From Pseudomonadota bacterium (GTDB lineage Bacteria > Pseudomonadota > Alphaproteobacteria > Acetobacterales > Acetobacteraceae), in NCBI GenBank assembly GCA_021851785.1, contig JAJZBV010000007.1:1-64000 (forward strand): 64,000 nucleotides of DNA, read 5' to 3'. Shown one piece after another: positions 47,901 through 58,159 of this stretch. Numbering within the stretch: the first letter of the stretch is position 1; every line of letters starts with the position of its first letter. The notes beneath the pieces were generated by a model. The model saw nothing but the letters and a program-made list of their open reading frames with translations, was not told where the DNA came from and ran no database searches. The translations under genes and the position numbers were made by a program.

Positions 47901-50703
47901 ATGCGGCTGAGCTGGAACGAAATCCGCGCGCGGGCGGCGCATTTCGCCGGGGAATGGCGGGATGCCCGCTATGAAAAGGGCGAGACGCAGAGTTTCTACA
48001 ACGAGTTTTCGATATTTTCGGCATCCGCCGCCGCCGCGTGGCGAGCTTCGAGGCGCCGGTGCGCGCGCTCGGCGGGCGGCGCGGCTTCCTCGACCTGTTC
48101 TGGAAAGGAACCCTCCTCATCGAGCAGAAAAGCGCCGGCCGCGATCTCAAACCGGCCAAGGCGCAGGCGCTGGAGTATTTCTCCGGCCTGAAGGAAGACG
48201 AGCTTCCCCGCTATCTGCTGCTTTCGGATTTTCAGACCTTCGAGCTTTACGATCTCGACGAGGGCACCGAGACCCGTTTTCCTCTCGCCGACCTTCCCCG
48301 CCATGTCGAGGCCTTCGGCTTCGTCATGGGGGTGCAGACACGCAGCTTCCGCGACCAGGATCCGGCCAATCTCCGCGCCTCGGCGCTCATGCAGAAACTG
48401 CACGATGCGTTGCGCGCCTCGGGATTCGGCGGCCATCCGCTGGAATTGTTCCTGGTGCGGCTGCTGTTTTGCCTGTTCGCCGATGACACCGGGATTTTCC
48501 CCGAGCGCGGGATGTTCCAGGCTTTCCTTGCCGAGCGCACCCGCACCGACGGCGGCGATACCGGCCCCCTGCTCGGCAAGCTCTTCGAGGTGCTGAACCA
48601 GCCGGAGGATCGCCGGCAGACGACGCTCGATGCCGATCTCGCGCTCTTTCCCTATGTCAACGGCGATCTGTTCGCCGAGCGTTTGCAGCTTCCGGATTTC
48701 GATTCGGGGATGCGCGGGCTGTTGCTCGCCGCCTGCGATTTCAACTGGGATGCGATTTCGCCGGCGATTTTCGGAGCCCTTTTCCAAGGCGTGATGACGC
48801 CGGGCGAGCGCCGCGCCAAGGGTGCCCATTACACCACCGAGAAAAACATCCTGAAAGTCATCGAGCCGCTGTTTCTCGATGATCTCCACACCGAGTTTTC
48901 CCGCCTCAAGGCGCGGCGCGGAAGCGCGCGCGAGCGGATGCTGCGCGCCTTTCACGACCGCCTCGCCGCGCTCAAATTCTTCGATCCCGCCTGCGGCTGC
49001 GGCAATTTCCTGGTCATCGCCTATCGTGAATTGGGACTCTGGAAATCGCGCTTTTGCGTGAATTACTGCCACAGGATCAGCGCGTGCTCGATGTCGCCCA
49101 TCTCTCGCGGATCGATGTCGATCAGTTCTTCGGCATCGAGATCGAGGAATTTCCGGCGCGCATCGCCGAGGTCGCGCTGTGGATGATGGACCACATCATG
49201 AACACTCGGCTCTCGCTCGCCTTCGGAGAATCCTATGCGCGGATTCCGCTGCAAAAATCGCCACATATCCACAATGTCGACGCGCTGGAGATCGATTGGA
49301 ACTCTGTCCTCCCGGCGGAAACCTGCGCCTATGTGTTTGGCAATCCGCCGTTCGTCGGCGCGAAATACCAGAGCGAGACGCAACGCGCGCAGGTGCGTCG
49401 TATCGCCGCGCTCGGCGGCGCCGGCGGGACGCTCGATTACGTCGCCGCGTGGTTTTTGCAAGCGGGTGCTTACGTCGGCGACCGTCCGATCCGCATCGGC
49501 TTCGTCGCCACCAATTCGCTGACCCAGGGCGAGCAGGTCGGCCAGTTCTGGCCGATCGTGTTCGACAAATTCCATCTCGAACTCGCCTTCGCCCATCGCA
49601 CCTTCGCCTGGGGGTCGGACGCGCCGGGGATGGCGCATGTGCATGTGGTGATCATCGGGCTGGCGCCGCGCGGGCGAGAGCCGGCGGAAAAACGCCTGTT
49701 CTCCTATGCCGACATCAAAGGCGAGCCGAGCTGCTCCCGCCACGCAGCACTTTCGCCCTATCTGATCGATGCCTCCAGTCTCACCGACCGGCATCTGGTG
49801 GTGCGGAAAGTGAGTAAGCCGCTCAGCGGTGCGCCAAGGCTCATAAGCGGAACGCAGCCGATCGATGATGGGAGCTATATTTTTAATGAAGAAGAACGTG
49901 CGGATTTCCTACGCCAAGAGCCCGAAGCGGATGCCTTCCTTCACCCTTTCATTGGCACAGACGAATTTCTCTACGATATCAAGCGCTGGATTTTGAACCT
50001 CGAAAGCGCAACTCCAAACCAACTTGCCAGAATGCCGCATATCAAAACGCGGATGCGGGCAGTTCGTCAATATAGACACAAAAGCAAACGCAATAGCACA
50101 CTCGAAATTGCGGATTATCCTGAACGTTACAATGTATGTGTCATTCCCGACCGCCCTTTTCTGGTGATCCCCGAAGTCAGCTCCGAGCGGCGGGATTACA
50201 TCCCGATCGGCTGGCTGCAACCGCCGGTCATCCCGAGCAACCTCGTTCGCGTGATGCTCGATGCGACGCTCTGGCATTTCGGCATCCTGACCTCGGCGAT
50301 GCACATGGCCTGGACGCGCCAGATCGGCGGACGGTTGAAGAGCGATTATCGCTATTCGATCGGCCTGGTTTACAATACTTTTCCCTGGCCGGAGGCAAAG
50401 GCGGCCGAGCGCCGGCGGATCGAGGCGCTGGCGCAAGCAGTACTCGAGGCGCGGGCAAAATTTCCCGGCGCGACGCTGGCCGCGCTTTACGATCCCGATC
50501 TGATGAAACCCGCCCTCCGCCGCGCCCATGCGGCGCTCGACCGCGCGGTGGACCGGCTCTATCGCCCCGCCCCGTTCGCGTCCGAGCGCGAGCGCGTCGA
50601 ACATCTGTTCGCGCTTTATGAACGCCAAAGCGCGCCGGCGCTGGCCGCGATGCAGCCCGCCCCCAAACCCACCCCGAAGCGGCGCAAACCCCGCCCCGTC
50701 TAG
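47901..50703 (+). pseudogene. MmeI-like type IIL restriction-modification enzyme, apparently split by two frameshifts
   Basis: MRLSWNEIRARAAHFAGEWRDARYEKGETQSFYNEF | (shift ~48006) | VASFEAPVRALGGRRGFLDLFWKGTLLIEQKSAGRDLKPA (D-X9-E-X-K nuclease motif), FFDPACGCGNFLVIAYRE | (shift ~49033) | LEIALLRELLPQDQ...CAYVFGNPPFVGAKYQ (MTase motif IV). Confidence 0.85.
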
Positions 50704-50710
50704 CGCCTCT

Positions 50711-53068
50711 TCACGCCGCCTGCATGGCCGCGAGGAAGCTCTCCACCTCCTCGCGGAGCGTGCCGGATTGCTGCGCGAGGTCGTCGGCGGCGGCCAGCAC
50801 CTCGGCCGAGCGGGCGCGGGTTTCGCCGACCGCGCCGCTGACCTCGGCGATGTTCTCCGTCACCTCCCCGGTGCCGCGCGCCGCCTGCTGCACGGCGCGG
50901 GCGATTTCCTGCGTCGTCGCCCCCTGCTCCTCGACCGCGGCGGCGATGGCGGCGGCGATTTCGTCGAGCCGCTGGATGGTGCCGCTCACCGCGCGGAGGG
51001 TGGTGACGGCGGCCTTGGTCTCGTCCTGCATGGTCGCGATCTGGGTGGAGATTTCCTCCGTCGCGCGGGCGGTTTGGCTCGCGAGCGATTTCACCTCGTT
51101 CGCGACAACCGCGAAGCCGCGCCCGGCCTCGCCCGCCCGCGCCGCCTCGATGGTGGCGTTGAGGGCGAGCAGATTGGTGTGGGCGGCGATATCGCCGATC
51201 AGCCGGACGACGCCGCCGATGCGGCTCGCCTGATCGTTGAGGCTGACGACGCAGCGATCGGTCGCCTCCGCCTTGCTCACCGCGTCGGAGGCGATGCGCG
51301 CGCTCTCGGCGACGCTGCGGCTGATTTCGCTGACCGAGGCGGCCATCTGCTCGGCGCTCGCGGCCACCGCCTGGACGTTGCCGGCGGCCTCGCGCGAGGC
51401 GCTGGCGACCGCTTCCGCCCGCGCCCCGGTATCGGCGGCGAGGCCGGCCAAGCCATTGGCCGCGCCCCGCATCTCGCCGGCCGAGCGGCCGAATGCCGCC
51501 GCGATCTCGCCGACCGAATTCTTGAACCGCTCGGCGAGCCGCGCCTCGCGCGTCACCGGGACGATGGTCAGCATCGGGCCGTAGAAGCGGCCATCGGCGC
51601 TCGTCAACGCCGAGGCCTGGATATCCAGCGTCTCGCCGCCGATCGCGACGCGCTCGCGATAGGGGAGCGACGCGGCGCCGCCGGTGAGCGCCGTCTCCAG
51701 CCCCGGCGTCCGGGCGAAACGCGCGAGGCTCTGCCCGGCGAGAGCGTCGGCGCGGAGATCGAGGAGAGCGGCGATCGGCGCCAGAACGTCGCGCGTCGCC
51801 GGGCTCGCGTACGAAATCGCGAGCTTATGGGCGGCGTCGGCGACGAGAACGCAAAGCGGCAACTGGTCGAGGGTCTGGCGCTGGAGAAACGCCTGTTCGG
51901 CGGTCTGGCGCAGCCGCTCCAGCGCCGCCGCCATGCGGCCGATCTCATCCCGCCTTCCGGCGAAGCCGATTTCCATGCCGGTATCGCCCTCGGCGAGGCG
52001 GGCGAGCATCGCGGTCATGGCGCGGATCGGCCGGGCGATGGCGCGCGCGGTCAGCGTCGAGGTCACGATCAGAATCGCGGTGATGCCGAGCGCGAGGCCG
52101 ACCAGCGTCCGCCGCAGCCCCGCCCCGGCCCGCCCCGCCTCCGCCCGCGCCGCCTCCGCCTGGCGCGTCACCAGCGCATCGGCGGCATCGAGGCTCGCGC
52201 GCGCCGCGGCGCTGCTGGCGGCGAGATCATGGGCGAGGAATTGCTGCGCGCTCGCGGTGCCGGCGACGAGGTCGGCGCTGGCGGCGAGAATGGCGTTGCC
52301 GCTCTGCTCCATGGCGGCGAAGGCGGCGGCGGCGTCCTTGGCGACGCCCTCGTCATGCGCCGCGTGCAGCAGCGCGTCCGCGATCTTGGTGTTGAGCTGC
52401 ATCGATTTCGCCGCCGCCTCGTCGCCGGTGTTCATGTTGAGGAGGGCGGCGTTGCCGGCATCGATCACCGCGCGTTGATAGCGCGTGAGCCGCGCCTTGT
52501 TGCGGTCGGCGGCTTCCGGCGACATGTCCTCGAGATGCATCCGGTCCAGCGTCACCGAGACCAGTTGGTTGATCGCCGCGAGCTGCGGCAGCAGACCCTG
52601 TTCGCGGCGGCCGAGCAGCGCCTCGCGGGCGGCCAGCGCATGGCCGATGGCGGCGGCCTCGGCGGTGTTGTCGGCGCTCGCGCGGGTGAAGGCGGCGATA
52701 TCGGCTTGGGTCGCGGTCGCGGCGGCGCCGTGGCCGCGCCCGCCGGCGAGGCCGCCCGTGGCGAGGCCATCGGCGAGCGCGGTCAGCTCGGCCTTGGCGG
52801 CGGCGATCTGCGGCGCGGTCTGGAGCAGGGCGATGCGCGCGGCGAGCGCGTCGAGATCATGGCGGCGCTGGCCGGCCATGTCGATCACCGCCTTGGCGGC
52901 GACGGCGCCCGACGCCTCGGCATCCAGCCGCTCGAGCCGGGCGAGGCCGGAGAACATGGAGACCGCGAGACCGCCGAGCAAGAGCAGCGCGCAGGCCGCC
53001 GAAAGCGCCAGTTTCCGGCTGATCGAAAGATTCCGCAAAGTCAGCATCGCCCAAACCACCCCTTCCAC
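50711..53068 (-). CDS. methyl-accepting chemotaxis protein with HAMP and PAS-like region
   Basis: MCP hairpin [72 protein letters not shown]. Confidence 0.93.
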   Translation of the reverse strand: MEGVVWAMLTLRNLSISRKLALSAACALLLLGGLAVSMFSGLARLERLDAEASGAVAAKAVIDMAGQRRHDLDALAARIALLQTAPQIAAAKAELTALADGLATGGLAGGRGHGAAATATQADIAAFTRASADNTAEAAAIGHALAAREALLGRREQGLLPQLAAINQLVSVTLDRMHLEDMSPEAADRNKARLTRYQRAVIDAGNAALLNMNTGDEAAAKSMQLNTKIADALLHAAHDEGVAKDAAAAFAAMEQSGNAILAASADLVAGTASAQQFLAHDLAASSAAARASLDAADALVTRQAEAARAEAGRAGAGLRRTLVGLALGITAILIVTSTLTARAIARPIRAMTAMLARLAEGDTGMEIGFAGRRDEIGRMAAALERLRQTAEQAFLQRQTLDQLPLCVLVADAAHKLAISYASPATRDVLAPIAALLDLRADALAGQSLARFARTPGLETALTGGAASLPYRERVAIGGETLDIQASALTSADGRFYGPMLTIVPVTREARLAERFKNSVGEIAAAFGRSAGEMRGAANGLAGLAADTGARAEAVASASREAAGNVQAVAASAEQMAASVSEISRSVAESARIASDAVSKAEATDRCVVSLNDQASRIGGVVRLIGDIAAHTNLLALNATIEAARAGEAGRGFAVVANEVKSLASQTARATEEISTQIATMQDETKAAVTTLRAVSGTIQRLDEIAAAIAAAVEEQGATTQEIARAVQQAARGTGEVTENIAEVSGAVGETRARSAEVLAAADDLAQQSGTLREEVESFLAAMQAA

Positions 53069-53158
53069 ACCTCACCGGCGGGGATTAAGCCATTCACCGC
53101 TTAAACAAGCGTGAACGCGGAGTTGGCGCGGCGGGCGCGGGGTGCCATAAAACCATCG

Positions 53159-53827
53159 ATGCGCACGCTCCATCACCATCCCGTCTGCCCCTATTCGCGC
53201 AAGATCCGCCTTCTGCTCGCCGAAAAGCGACTCGGTTTCGAGGTCAGGCTGGAAAAGCCGTGGGAGCGGCGCGAGGCCTATCTCGCCCTCAATCCCGCCG
53301 GCCTGGTGCCGACGCTGATCGAGGATAACGGCCTGGTCGTGCCCGATTCGGCGGTGATCGCGGAATATCTCGACGAGGCCTATCCCGACACCTCGCTGAT
53401 GGGCCGGACGCTGGCCGAGCGCGTCGAGGTGCGGCGCCTGGTCGCCTGGTTCGATGGCCGCTTCGCCCAGGATGTCACGCGCAACCTGCTCGAGGAAAAG
53501 CTGATGAAGCGCCTCGCCGGGCGCGGCCATCCCGATTCGGGCCTGCTCCGCCTCGGCTATGCCGGTTTGCGCGAGCATCTGCGCTATCTCGGCTGGCTCG
53601 CCGAGACGCGGAAATTCCTCGCCGGCGGCACCATCTCGCTCGCCGATTTCGCCGCCGCCGCCCATCTCTCGGCGCTCGATTTCGCCGGCGAGGTGGATTG
53701 GAGCCTCTCCGCGGCGGCGCGCGAATGGTATGCGCGGATGAAAAGCCGGCCGAGCTTCCGCGCCCTGCTCGCCGACCGCCTCCCCGGCGTCACGCCACCG
53801 GCGCATTACGCCGATCTCGATTTCTAG
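53159..53827 (+). CDS. glutathione S-transferase family protein
   Basis: LHHHPVCPYSRKIRLLLAEKRLGFE...LNPAGLVPTLIEDNGLVVPDSAVIAEYLDE. Confidence 0.9.
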   Translation: MRTLHHHPVCPYSRKIRLLLAEKRLGFEVRLEKPWERREAYLALNPAGLVPTLIEDNGLVVPDSAVIAEYLDEAYPDTSLMGRTLAERVEVRRLVAWFDGRFAQDVTRNLLEEKLMKRLAGRGHPDSGLLRLGYAGLREHLRYLGWLAETRKFLAGGTISLADFAAAAHLSALDFAGEVDWSLSAAAREWYARMKSRPSFRALLADRLPGVTPPAHYADLDF

Positions 53828-53845
53828 CCAGAAGGCAAACCTGCC

Positions 53846-54964
53846 ATGAGCAAAAAAACCAAGGAAACGCCCGAGACGCTCGCTGAACGCTTCCAGGCGC
53901 TGCACGAATTCATCCCCGCCGCCGAGCGCGCTCTGTCGCGCGAGATCTGGGGCTATCTGATCGGCGGCGCCGAGACCGAGACCACGGTTGCGCGGAACCG
54001 CGCCGCGCTCGATGCGCTGGCGCTCCGCCCGCGCGTCTTGCGCGATGTCAGCGCGGTGAGCGCGGCGGCGACGTTTCTCGGCCATCATCTCCGTCTCCCG
54101 GTCGCCCTCGCCCCGGTCGGCTCGCTCGAATCCTTCCACCAGGAGGCCGGCGCCGCCGTCGCCCGCGCCGCCTCCCGCTTCGGCGTGCCGTTCCTGCTCA
54201 GTTCGGTCTCGAAGCCGAGCCTGGAGGAGGCGGCAAAGGCGGCCGGGGCGGGCCCGCGGATTTTCCAGCTCTATGTCCGCGGCGACGGAGCTTGGGTCGA
54301 TGACCACGTCGCCCGCGCCGTCGATGCCGGCTATGATGCGTTCTGCCTCACCGTCGATACCGCCCATTACAGCCGCCGCGAGCGCGACATCGCCAACCGC
54401 TTCGTCAAGCCCTGGCGCGCCAACCCCGACCACGCCGCGATGGCCTTCCAGGCGGCGCTCAACTGGGACGATGTCCGGCGCTTCAAGGACCGTCACGCCA
54501 TCCCGCTGATCCTCAAGGGCATCGCGACGGCCGAGGACGCGGCGCTGGCCGCCGAACTCGGGGCCGAGTTCATCTATGTCTCCAACCATGGCGGGCGCCA
54601 GCTCGATTTCGGGCTCGGGGCCATCGCCATGCTGCCGGAGATCGCCGCGGCGGTGCGCGGGCGGGCGCGGATCATCGTCGATGGCGGGTTTTCGCGCGGC
54701 ACCGATATCGTCAAGGCGATCGCCCTCGGCGCCGATCTGGTCGGGCTCGGGCGGCTCTATCTCTACGGCCTCGCGGCGGCGGGGGCGGCGGGGATCGGGC
54801 GGGTGCTGGAATTGCTGGAGGACGAAATGCGGGTGGCGCTCGGCCTGCTCGGGGCGCCCGACCTCGCCTGCCTCCATCCCGGCTTCGTCACCGCCGCCCC
54901 GGCGATGGTCGCGCCACACGTCCACAGCGCCTTTCCGCTCCGCGATTTCAGGCCCGGGCGATGA
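53846..54964 (+). CDS. FMN-dependent alpha-hydroxy-acid oxidase/dehydrogenase
   Basis: LPVALAPVGSLESFHQEAGAAVARAASRFGVPFLLSSVSKPSLEEAA; FIYVSNHGGRQLDFG; IIVDGGFSRGTDIVKAIALGADLVGLGR. Confidence 0.92.
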   Translation: MSKKTKETPETLAERFQALHEFIPAAERALSREIWGYLIGGAETETTVARNRAALDALALRPRVLRDVSAVSAAATFLGHHLRLPVALAPVGSLESFHQEAGAAVARAASRFGVPFLLSSVSKPSLEEAAKAAGAGPRIFQLYVRGDGAWVDDHVARAVDAGYDAFCLTVDTAHYSRRERDIANRFVKPWRANPDHAAMAFQAALNWDDVRRFKDRHAIPLILKGIATAEDAALAAELGAEFIYVSNHGGRQLDFGLGAIAMLPEIAAAVRGRARIIVDGGFSRGTDIVKAIALGADLVGLGRLYLYGLAAAGAAGIGRVLELLEDEMRVALGLLGAPDLACLHPGFVTAAPAMVAPHVHSAFPLRDFRPGR

Positions 54965-55842
54965 GCTGGCACGCCCGCCGCGCCCGCCTCCGCGCCCTGC
55001 TCGCGGCCGAGACTTGCGTCTTTCCCGCCTCCGTCCACGATCCGCTGAGCGCCCGTGCCGCCGGCGATCTCGGCTTCGAGATGGCGCTGCTGGCCGGCAG
55101 TGTCGCCTCGCTCGCCGTGCTCGGCGCGCCCGATCTCGCGCTGCTGACCCTGAGCGAACTCGCCGGCCTCGTGCTCCGCATCGGCCGCGCCGCCGATCTG
55201 CCCCTCCTCGTCGATGGCGATCACGGCTACGGCAACGCGCTCAACGTGCGCCGCACCGTCGAGGAATTGGAGATCGCCGGCGCCGCCGGGCTCTCGATCG
55301 AGGATACCGCCCTCCCCGCCGGGTTCGGCGCGACCGGCGCCGCCTTCATCCCGCGCGCCGAGGGGGTGGGCAAACTCCGCGCGGCGCTGGCCGCCCGCCG
55401 CGATCCCGCCCTGGTCATCGCCGCCCGCACCGGGACGATCGCGGCGCTCGGCCTTCCCGAAACCCTCGACCGGGCGCGGGCCTATGCCGAAACCGGGGCG
55501 GATGCGCTGTTTCTGACCGGGATCAGGACATGGGACGAACTCGACGCTCTCGCCGGCGCCGTCTCCTGCCCGCTCATCCTCGGAACCCTCGCCCCGGCGC
55601 TCGACGATCCCGCCGCCCTCGCCGCCCGAAGGGTGCGGATCGCGCTCCAAGGCCACCTGCCCTTCCAGGCCGGATTTGCCGCGACCGTCGCGACCCTCCG
55701 GGCGCTTCGCGCCGGCGCCAGGCCAGCCACCCTCGGCCACGCCGCGGACGCGGCGCTGCTCCGTGAGGCCGCCCGCGAGCGCGAGTATCAGGCGGCGATG
55801 GCGGACTATCTCGAGCAAACCGGGGAAAATAGGTCTTTTTAA
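54961..55842 (+). CDS. isocitrate lyase/PEP mutase superfamily protein (oxaloacetate decarboxylase-like)
   Basis: CVFPASVHDPLSARAAGDLGFEMALLAGSVAS...LPLLVDGDHGYGNALNVRRTVEELEIAGAAGLSIEDTALP. Confidence 0.9.
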   Translation: MSWHARRARLRALLAAETCVFPASVHDPLSARAAGDLGFEMALLAGSVASLAVLGAPDLALLTLSELAGLVLRIGRAADLPLLVDGDHGYGNALNVRRTVEELEIAGAAGLSIEDTALPAGFGATGAAFIPRAEGVGKLRAALAARRDPALVIAARTGTIAALGLPETLDRARAYAETGADALFLTGIRTWDELDALAGAVSCPLILGTLAPALDDPAALAARRVRIALQGHLPFQAGFAATVATLRALRAGARPATLGHAADAALLREAAREREYQAAMADYLEQTGENRSF

Positions 55843-55943
55843 AAAAAACTTTTCCCGTTGGGCAGTGCCTGCGGCCCTGCCGCGCCGAGAACCGGGAAGA
55901 AAGTCTTTTTGCTTCTTTTTCTTCAGAAAAAGAAGGTTTTTAT
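55831..55943. repeat. T-rich hairpin-containing intergenic repeat, copy 3
   Basis: GGCAGTGCC-TGC-GGCCCTGCC imperfect stem; 55900-55936 (aaagtctttttgcttctttttcttcagaaaaagaagg) identical to 6184-6220. Confidence 0.85.
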
Positions 55944-55966
55944 TTTCTGTGAATCCGGAGACCGTA

Positions 55967-56596
55967 ATGCCCGATAGCGCCGAGGTTTCGCCCCGCCCGA
56001 AAACCGTTCCGCCCAAGCCGGCGGCGAGCCTCGTCGTCCTGCGCGACGGCGCGGAGGTGCTGATGGGGATGCGCGGCGCCGGCCATCGTTTCATGCCCAA
56101 TCGGCTGGTGTTTCCGGGTGGAAGGGTGGACCGCGCCGATCTCCGCGCGCCGGCGGCGACGCCGCTCGCGCCCCATGTCCGCGCACTCGTGGAAAAAAAC
56201 GCTTCCCCTGCCCTCGCGCACGGGCTCGCGATCGCCGTTGCGCGGGAATTGGCGGAGGAAACCGGGCTTTCCCTTGGGCTTTCCCTCGGCGCGCCGCCTT
56301 CGCTCGACGGGCTCGATTATCTCTGCCGCGCGGTGACGCCGCCCGGCCTCCCGATCCGCTTCAACGCGCGCTTCTTCGTCATCGACGCCGCGCGCGCGCG
56401 CGGCACCCTCGCCGGCTCGGGCGAGTTGGAGGGGTTGCGGTTTTACCCGATCGCGGAGGCGCTGGCGCTCAACCTCGCGCTCGCGACCCGCTTCGTGCTC
56501 GACACTCTCAAGCTCTGGCTCACGCTTTCGTCGCAAGAGCGGGCGGCGCGGACCACCACGCCGCTGCTCCGCTTCCGCCGCGGGTTCACCGAATGA
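55967..56596 (+). CDS. NUDIX hydrolase
   Basis: FMPNRLVFPGGRVDRADL...AIAVARELAEETGLSLG Nudix box. Confidence 0.85.
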   Translation: MPDSAEVSPRPKTVPPKPAASLVVLRDGAEVLMGMRGAGHRFMPNRLVFPGGRVDRADLRAPAATPLAPHVRALVEKNASPALAHGLAIAVARELAEETGLSLGLSLGAPPSLDGLDYLCRAVTPPGLPIRFNARFFVIDAARARGTLAGSGELEGLRFYPIAEALALNLALATRFVLDTLKLWLTLSSQERAARTTTPLLRFRRGFTE

Positions 56597-56607
56597 CCCC
56601 CGGCGGC
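56548..56607. repeat. 60-bp direct repeat, left copy (3' end of NUDIX gene)
   Basis: Base-by-base identical to 58085-58144: gcggaccaccacgccgctgctccgcttccgccgcgggttcaccgaatgacccccggcggc. Confidence 0.97.
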
Positions 56608-57038
56608 GCGTGATCCGGCGCAACGTCGTAGCGCAGATCGACCCGGACTCCGTCGGCTTCTTTGGCAAACACGGTGAAATGCGCCGGCCAGGGGATCCTG
56701 ACCTGCAGCACACCCGGTGCGGACCAGGCGATCCGGAGCCGATGCGGGTCGAATTCTAACGTGTCAGCGCTGAGTATCGGAATATCCTGCAATATCACTG
56801 GCCTGTCGGTGACGAGATCGACATGGATCATAACATCGCCGACATTCATGAATTTTATCGAGCATTCCTCCTGATCGACGACTACCGTCCATCTGTGATC
56901 GGGGGAGGGAAATGTCTGCTTACTAAAAATATTACATACCGTATTGCCCCGGATACCATTTAGTAACTCCCAGCCCGAGAATATCATTGCGGCGCATAAA
57001 ATAAAGATTATCGCAAGATATGATACGCATCGTTTCAT
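56586..57038 (-). CDS. hypothetical membrane-anchored/exported small protein
   Basis: N-terminal hydrophobic stretch YLAIIFILCAAMIFSGWELL; AT-rich islet between direct repeats. Confidence 0.6.
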   Translation of the reverse strand: MKRCVSYLAIIFILCAAMIFSGWELLNGIRGNTVCNIFSKQTFPSPDHRWTVVVDQEECSIKFMNVGDVMIHVDLVTDRPVILQDIPILSADTLEFDPHRLRIAWSAPGVLQVRIPWPAHFTVFAKEADGVRVDLRYDVAPDHAPPGVIR

Positions 57039-57039
57039 A

Positions 57040-58026
57040 CTATTTTTTGAAATCAGACAATATTTTCCCAGAATTATAGAGGTAATACCCTTTATCTGTA
57101 TTTTTTACGTTACGCTCTGGGATATTTTTATATTTATTATCATATATTATGTCTTTTTCATACTTGCTGCCGAATGCTATAAAATTTTCTACTGAAAGAA
57201 TCAAAGATTCAGGTATGCCATTTGCAGCGGCGTAGAGACCAATCAAGACCGTCGCGTAATCTACGAATTCCGGGTGGAATTCATGCTCAAGACGTTGGGC
57301 ATCCCAGATATGTCCACGATTGAATTTTGACAATTCCGATTCCATGTACATAAATACATTTATCCAGCCTAGAGAGAAGTCCTGTGCCAGCATCTCCTCT
57401 TCCCGTTTTGTGTCCTCAATTCCCTGATTAACGAAGAAATGTGGGTCCATTCCTTCAGGTCGCCTCATCTTCGTGCCATCAGGAGCAAACACCTGCTGCC
57501 CCTTGTCGTCCAGGAATAGCACCGGAGCCAGAGGGCCCTCCTTGGCTGGCGGCACGACGGGAAAACTTTCTTCCTGCGTAGCGACGCTATTAGGAGCATA
57601 GAACTGGCGATTGAGCCAGGATTGCGGTGCTGCAGAGAAATCCGGTGAAGCCGTCTGGCCGGAATCCGGTGGCATGTCGTGGTCGGCGCGGTTCGGATCG
57701 GCGAACATGTTACCCAGCGCCAGGAAGAAACGAAGAAAATTCTCCGTCGTATCAACGGTGGGCGCAGAGGGTGTGGCCGCGACGACGTCATCCCTCTCGT
57801 TCTGGGCGATTTCGATGCTCGCCAGCGACCCGTCGCGCCGCAAAACCACGGTCGCCGGAATCCTGATCGCGCCGGGATGCGCCTGCAGCCAGTCCTCGGG
57901 CGGGGTCTGGCCCTCCGGCACGAACAGGAACGGGACGACCAGTTCATTGGCGCGGGAGGGGGTGGTATCGGAGGATTTATCGATGAATATGTTAATTAAA
58001 TTAACATAATCTCGCGCCCCGCGCAA
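57040..58026 (-). CDS. hypothetical protein (possible orphan C-terminal effector-type fragment); start uncertain
   Basis: Open 328-aa frame with TTG as first start and no upstream ATG; AT-rich C-terminal half ([41 protein letters not shown]). Confidence 0.55.
   Translation of the reverse strand: MRGARDYVNLINIFIDKSSDTTPSRANELVVPFLFVPEGQTPPEDWLQAHPGAIRIPATVVLRRDGSLASIEIAQNERDDVVAATPSAPTVDTTENFLRFFLALGNMFADPNRADHDMPPDSGQTASPDFSAAPQSWLNRQFYAPNSVATQEESFPVVPPAKEGPLAPVLFLDDKGQQVFAPDGTKMRRPEGMDPHFFVNQGIEDTKREEEMLAQDFSLGWINVFMYMESELSKFNRGHIWDAQRLEHEFHPEFVDYATVLIGLYAAANGIPESLILSVENFIAFGSKYEKDIIYDNKYKNIPERNVKNTDKGYYLYNSGKILSDFKK
57988..58008. other. 21-bp near-perfect palindrome at islet boundary
   Basis: TATGTTAATT-A-AATTAACATA (10-bp arms). 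Confidence 0.9.
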
Positions 58027-58084
58027 GCCGCATCGCAGGCCCTCGCGCCTTCGGCAGACGCACGGCGAAGCGCGCGCCGGCCGG

Positions 58085-58144
58085 GCGGACCACCACGCCG
58101 CTGCTCCGCTTCCGCCGCGGGTTCACCGAATGACCCCCGGCGGC
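58085..58144. repeat. 60-bp direct repeat, right copy
   Basis: Identical to 56548-56607; here detached from the NUDIX gene, just before the 3' end of icd. Confidence 0.97.
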
Positions 58145-58159
58145 TGATCCCCGGCGCGC

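Noticed and set aside
50528-53104. 858-aa + strand ORF
   Set aside because: Antisense of the chemotaxis receptor; Gly/Arg-rich, no recognisable domain.
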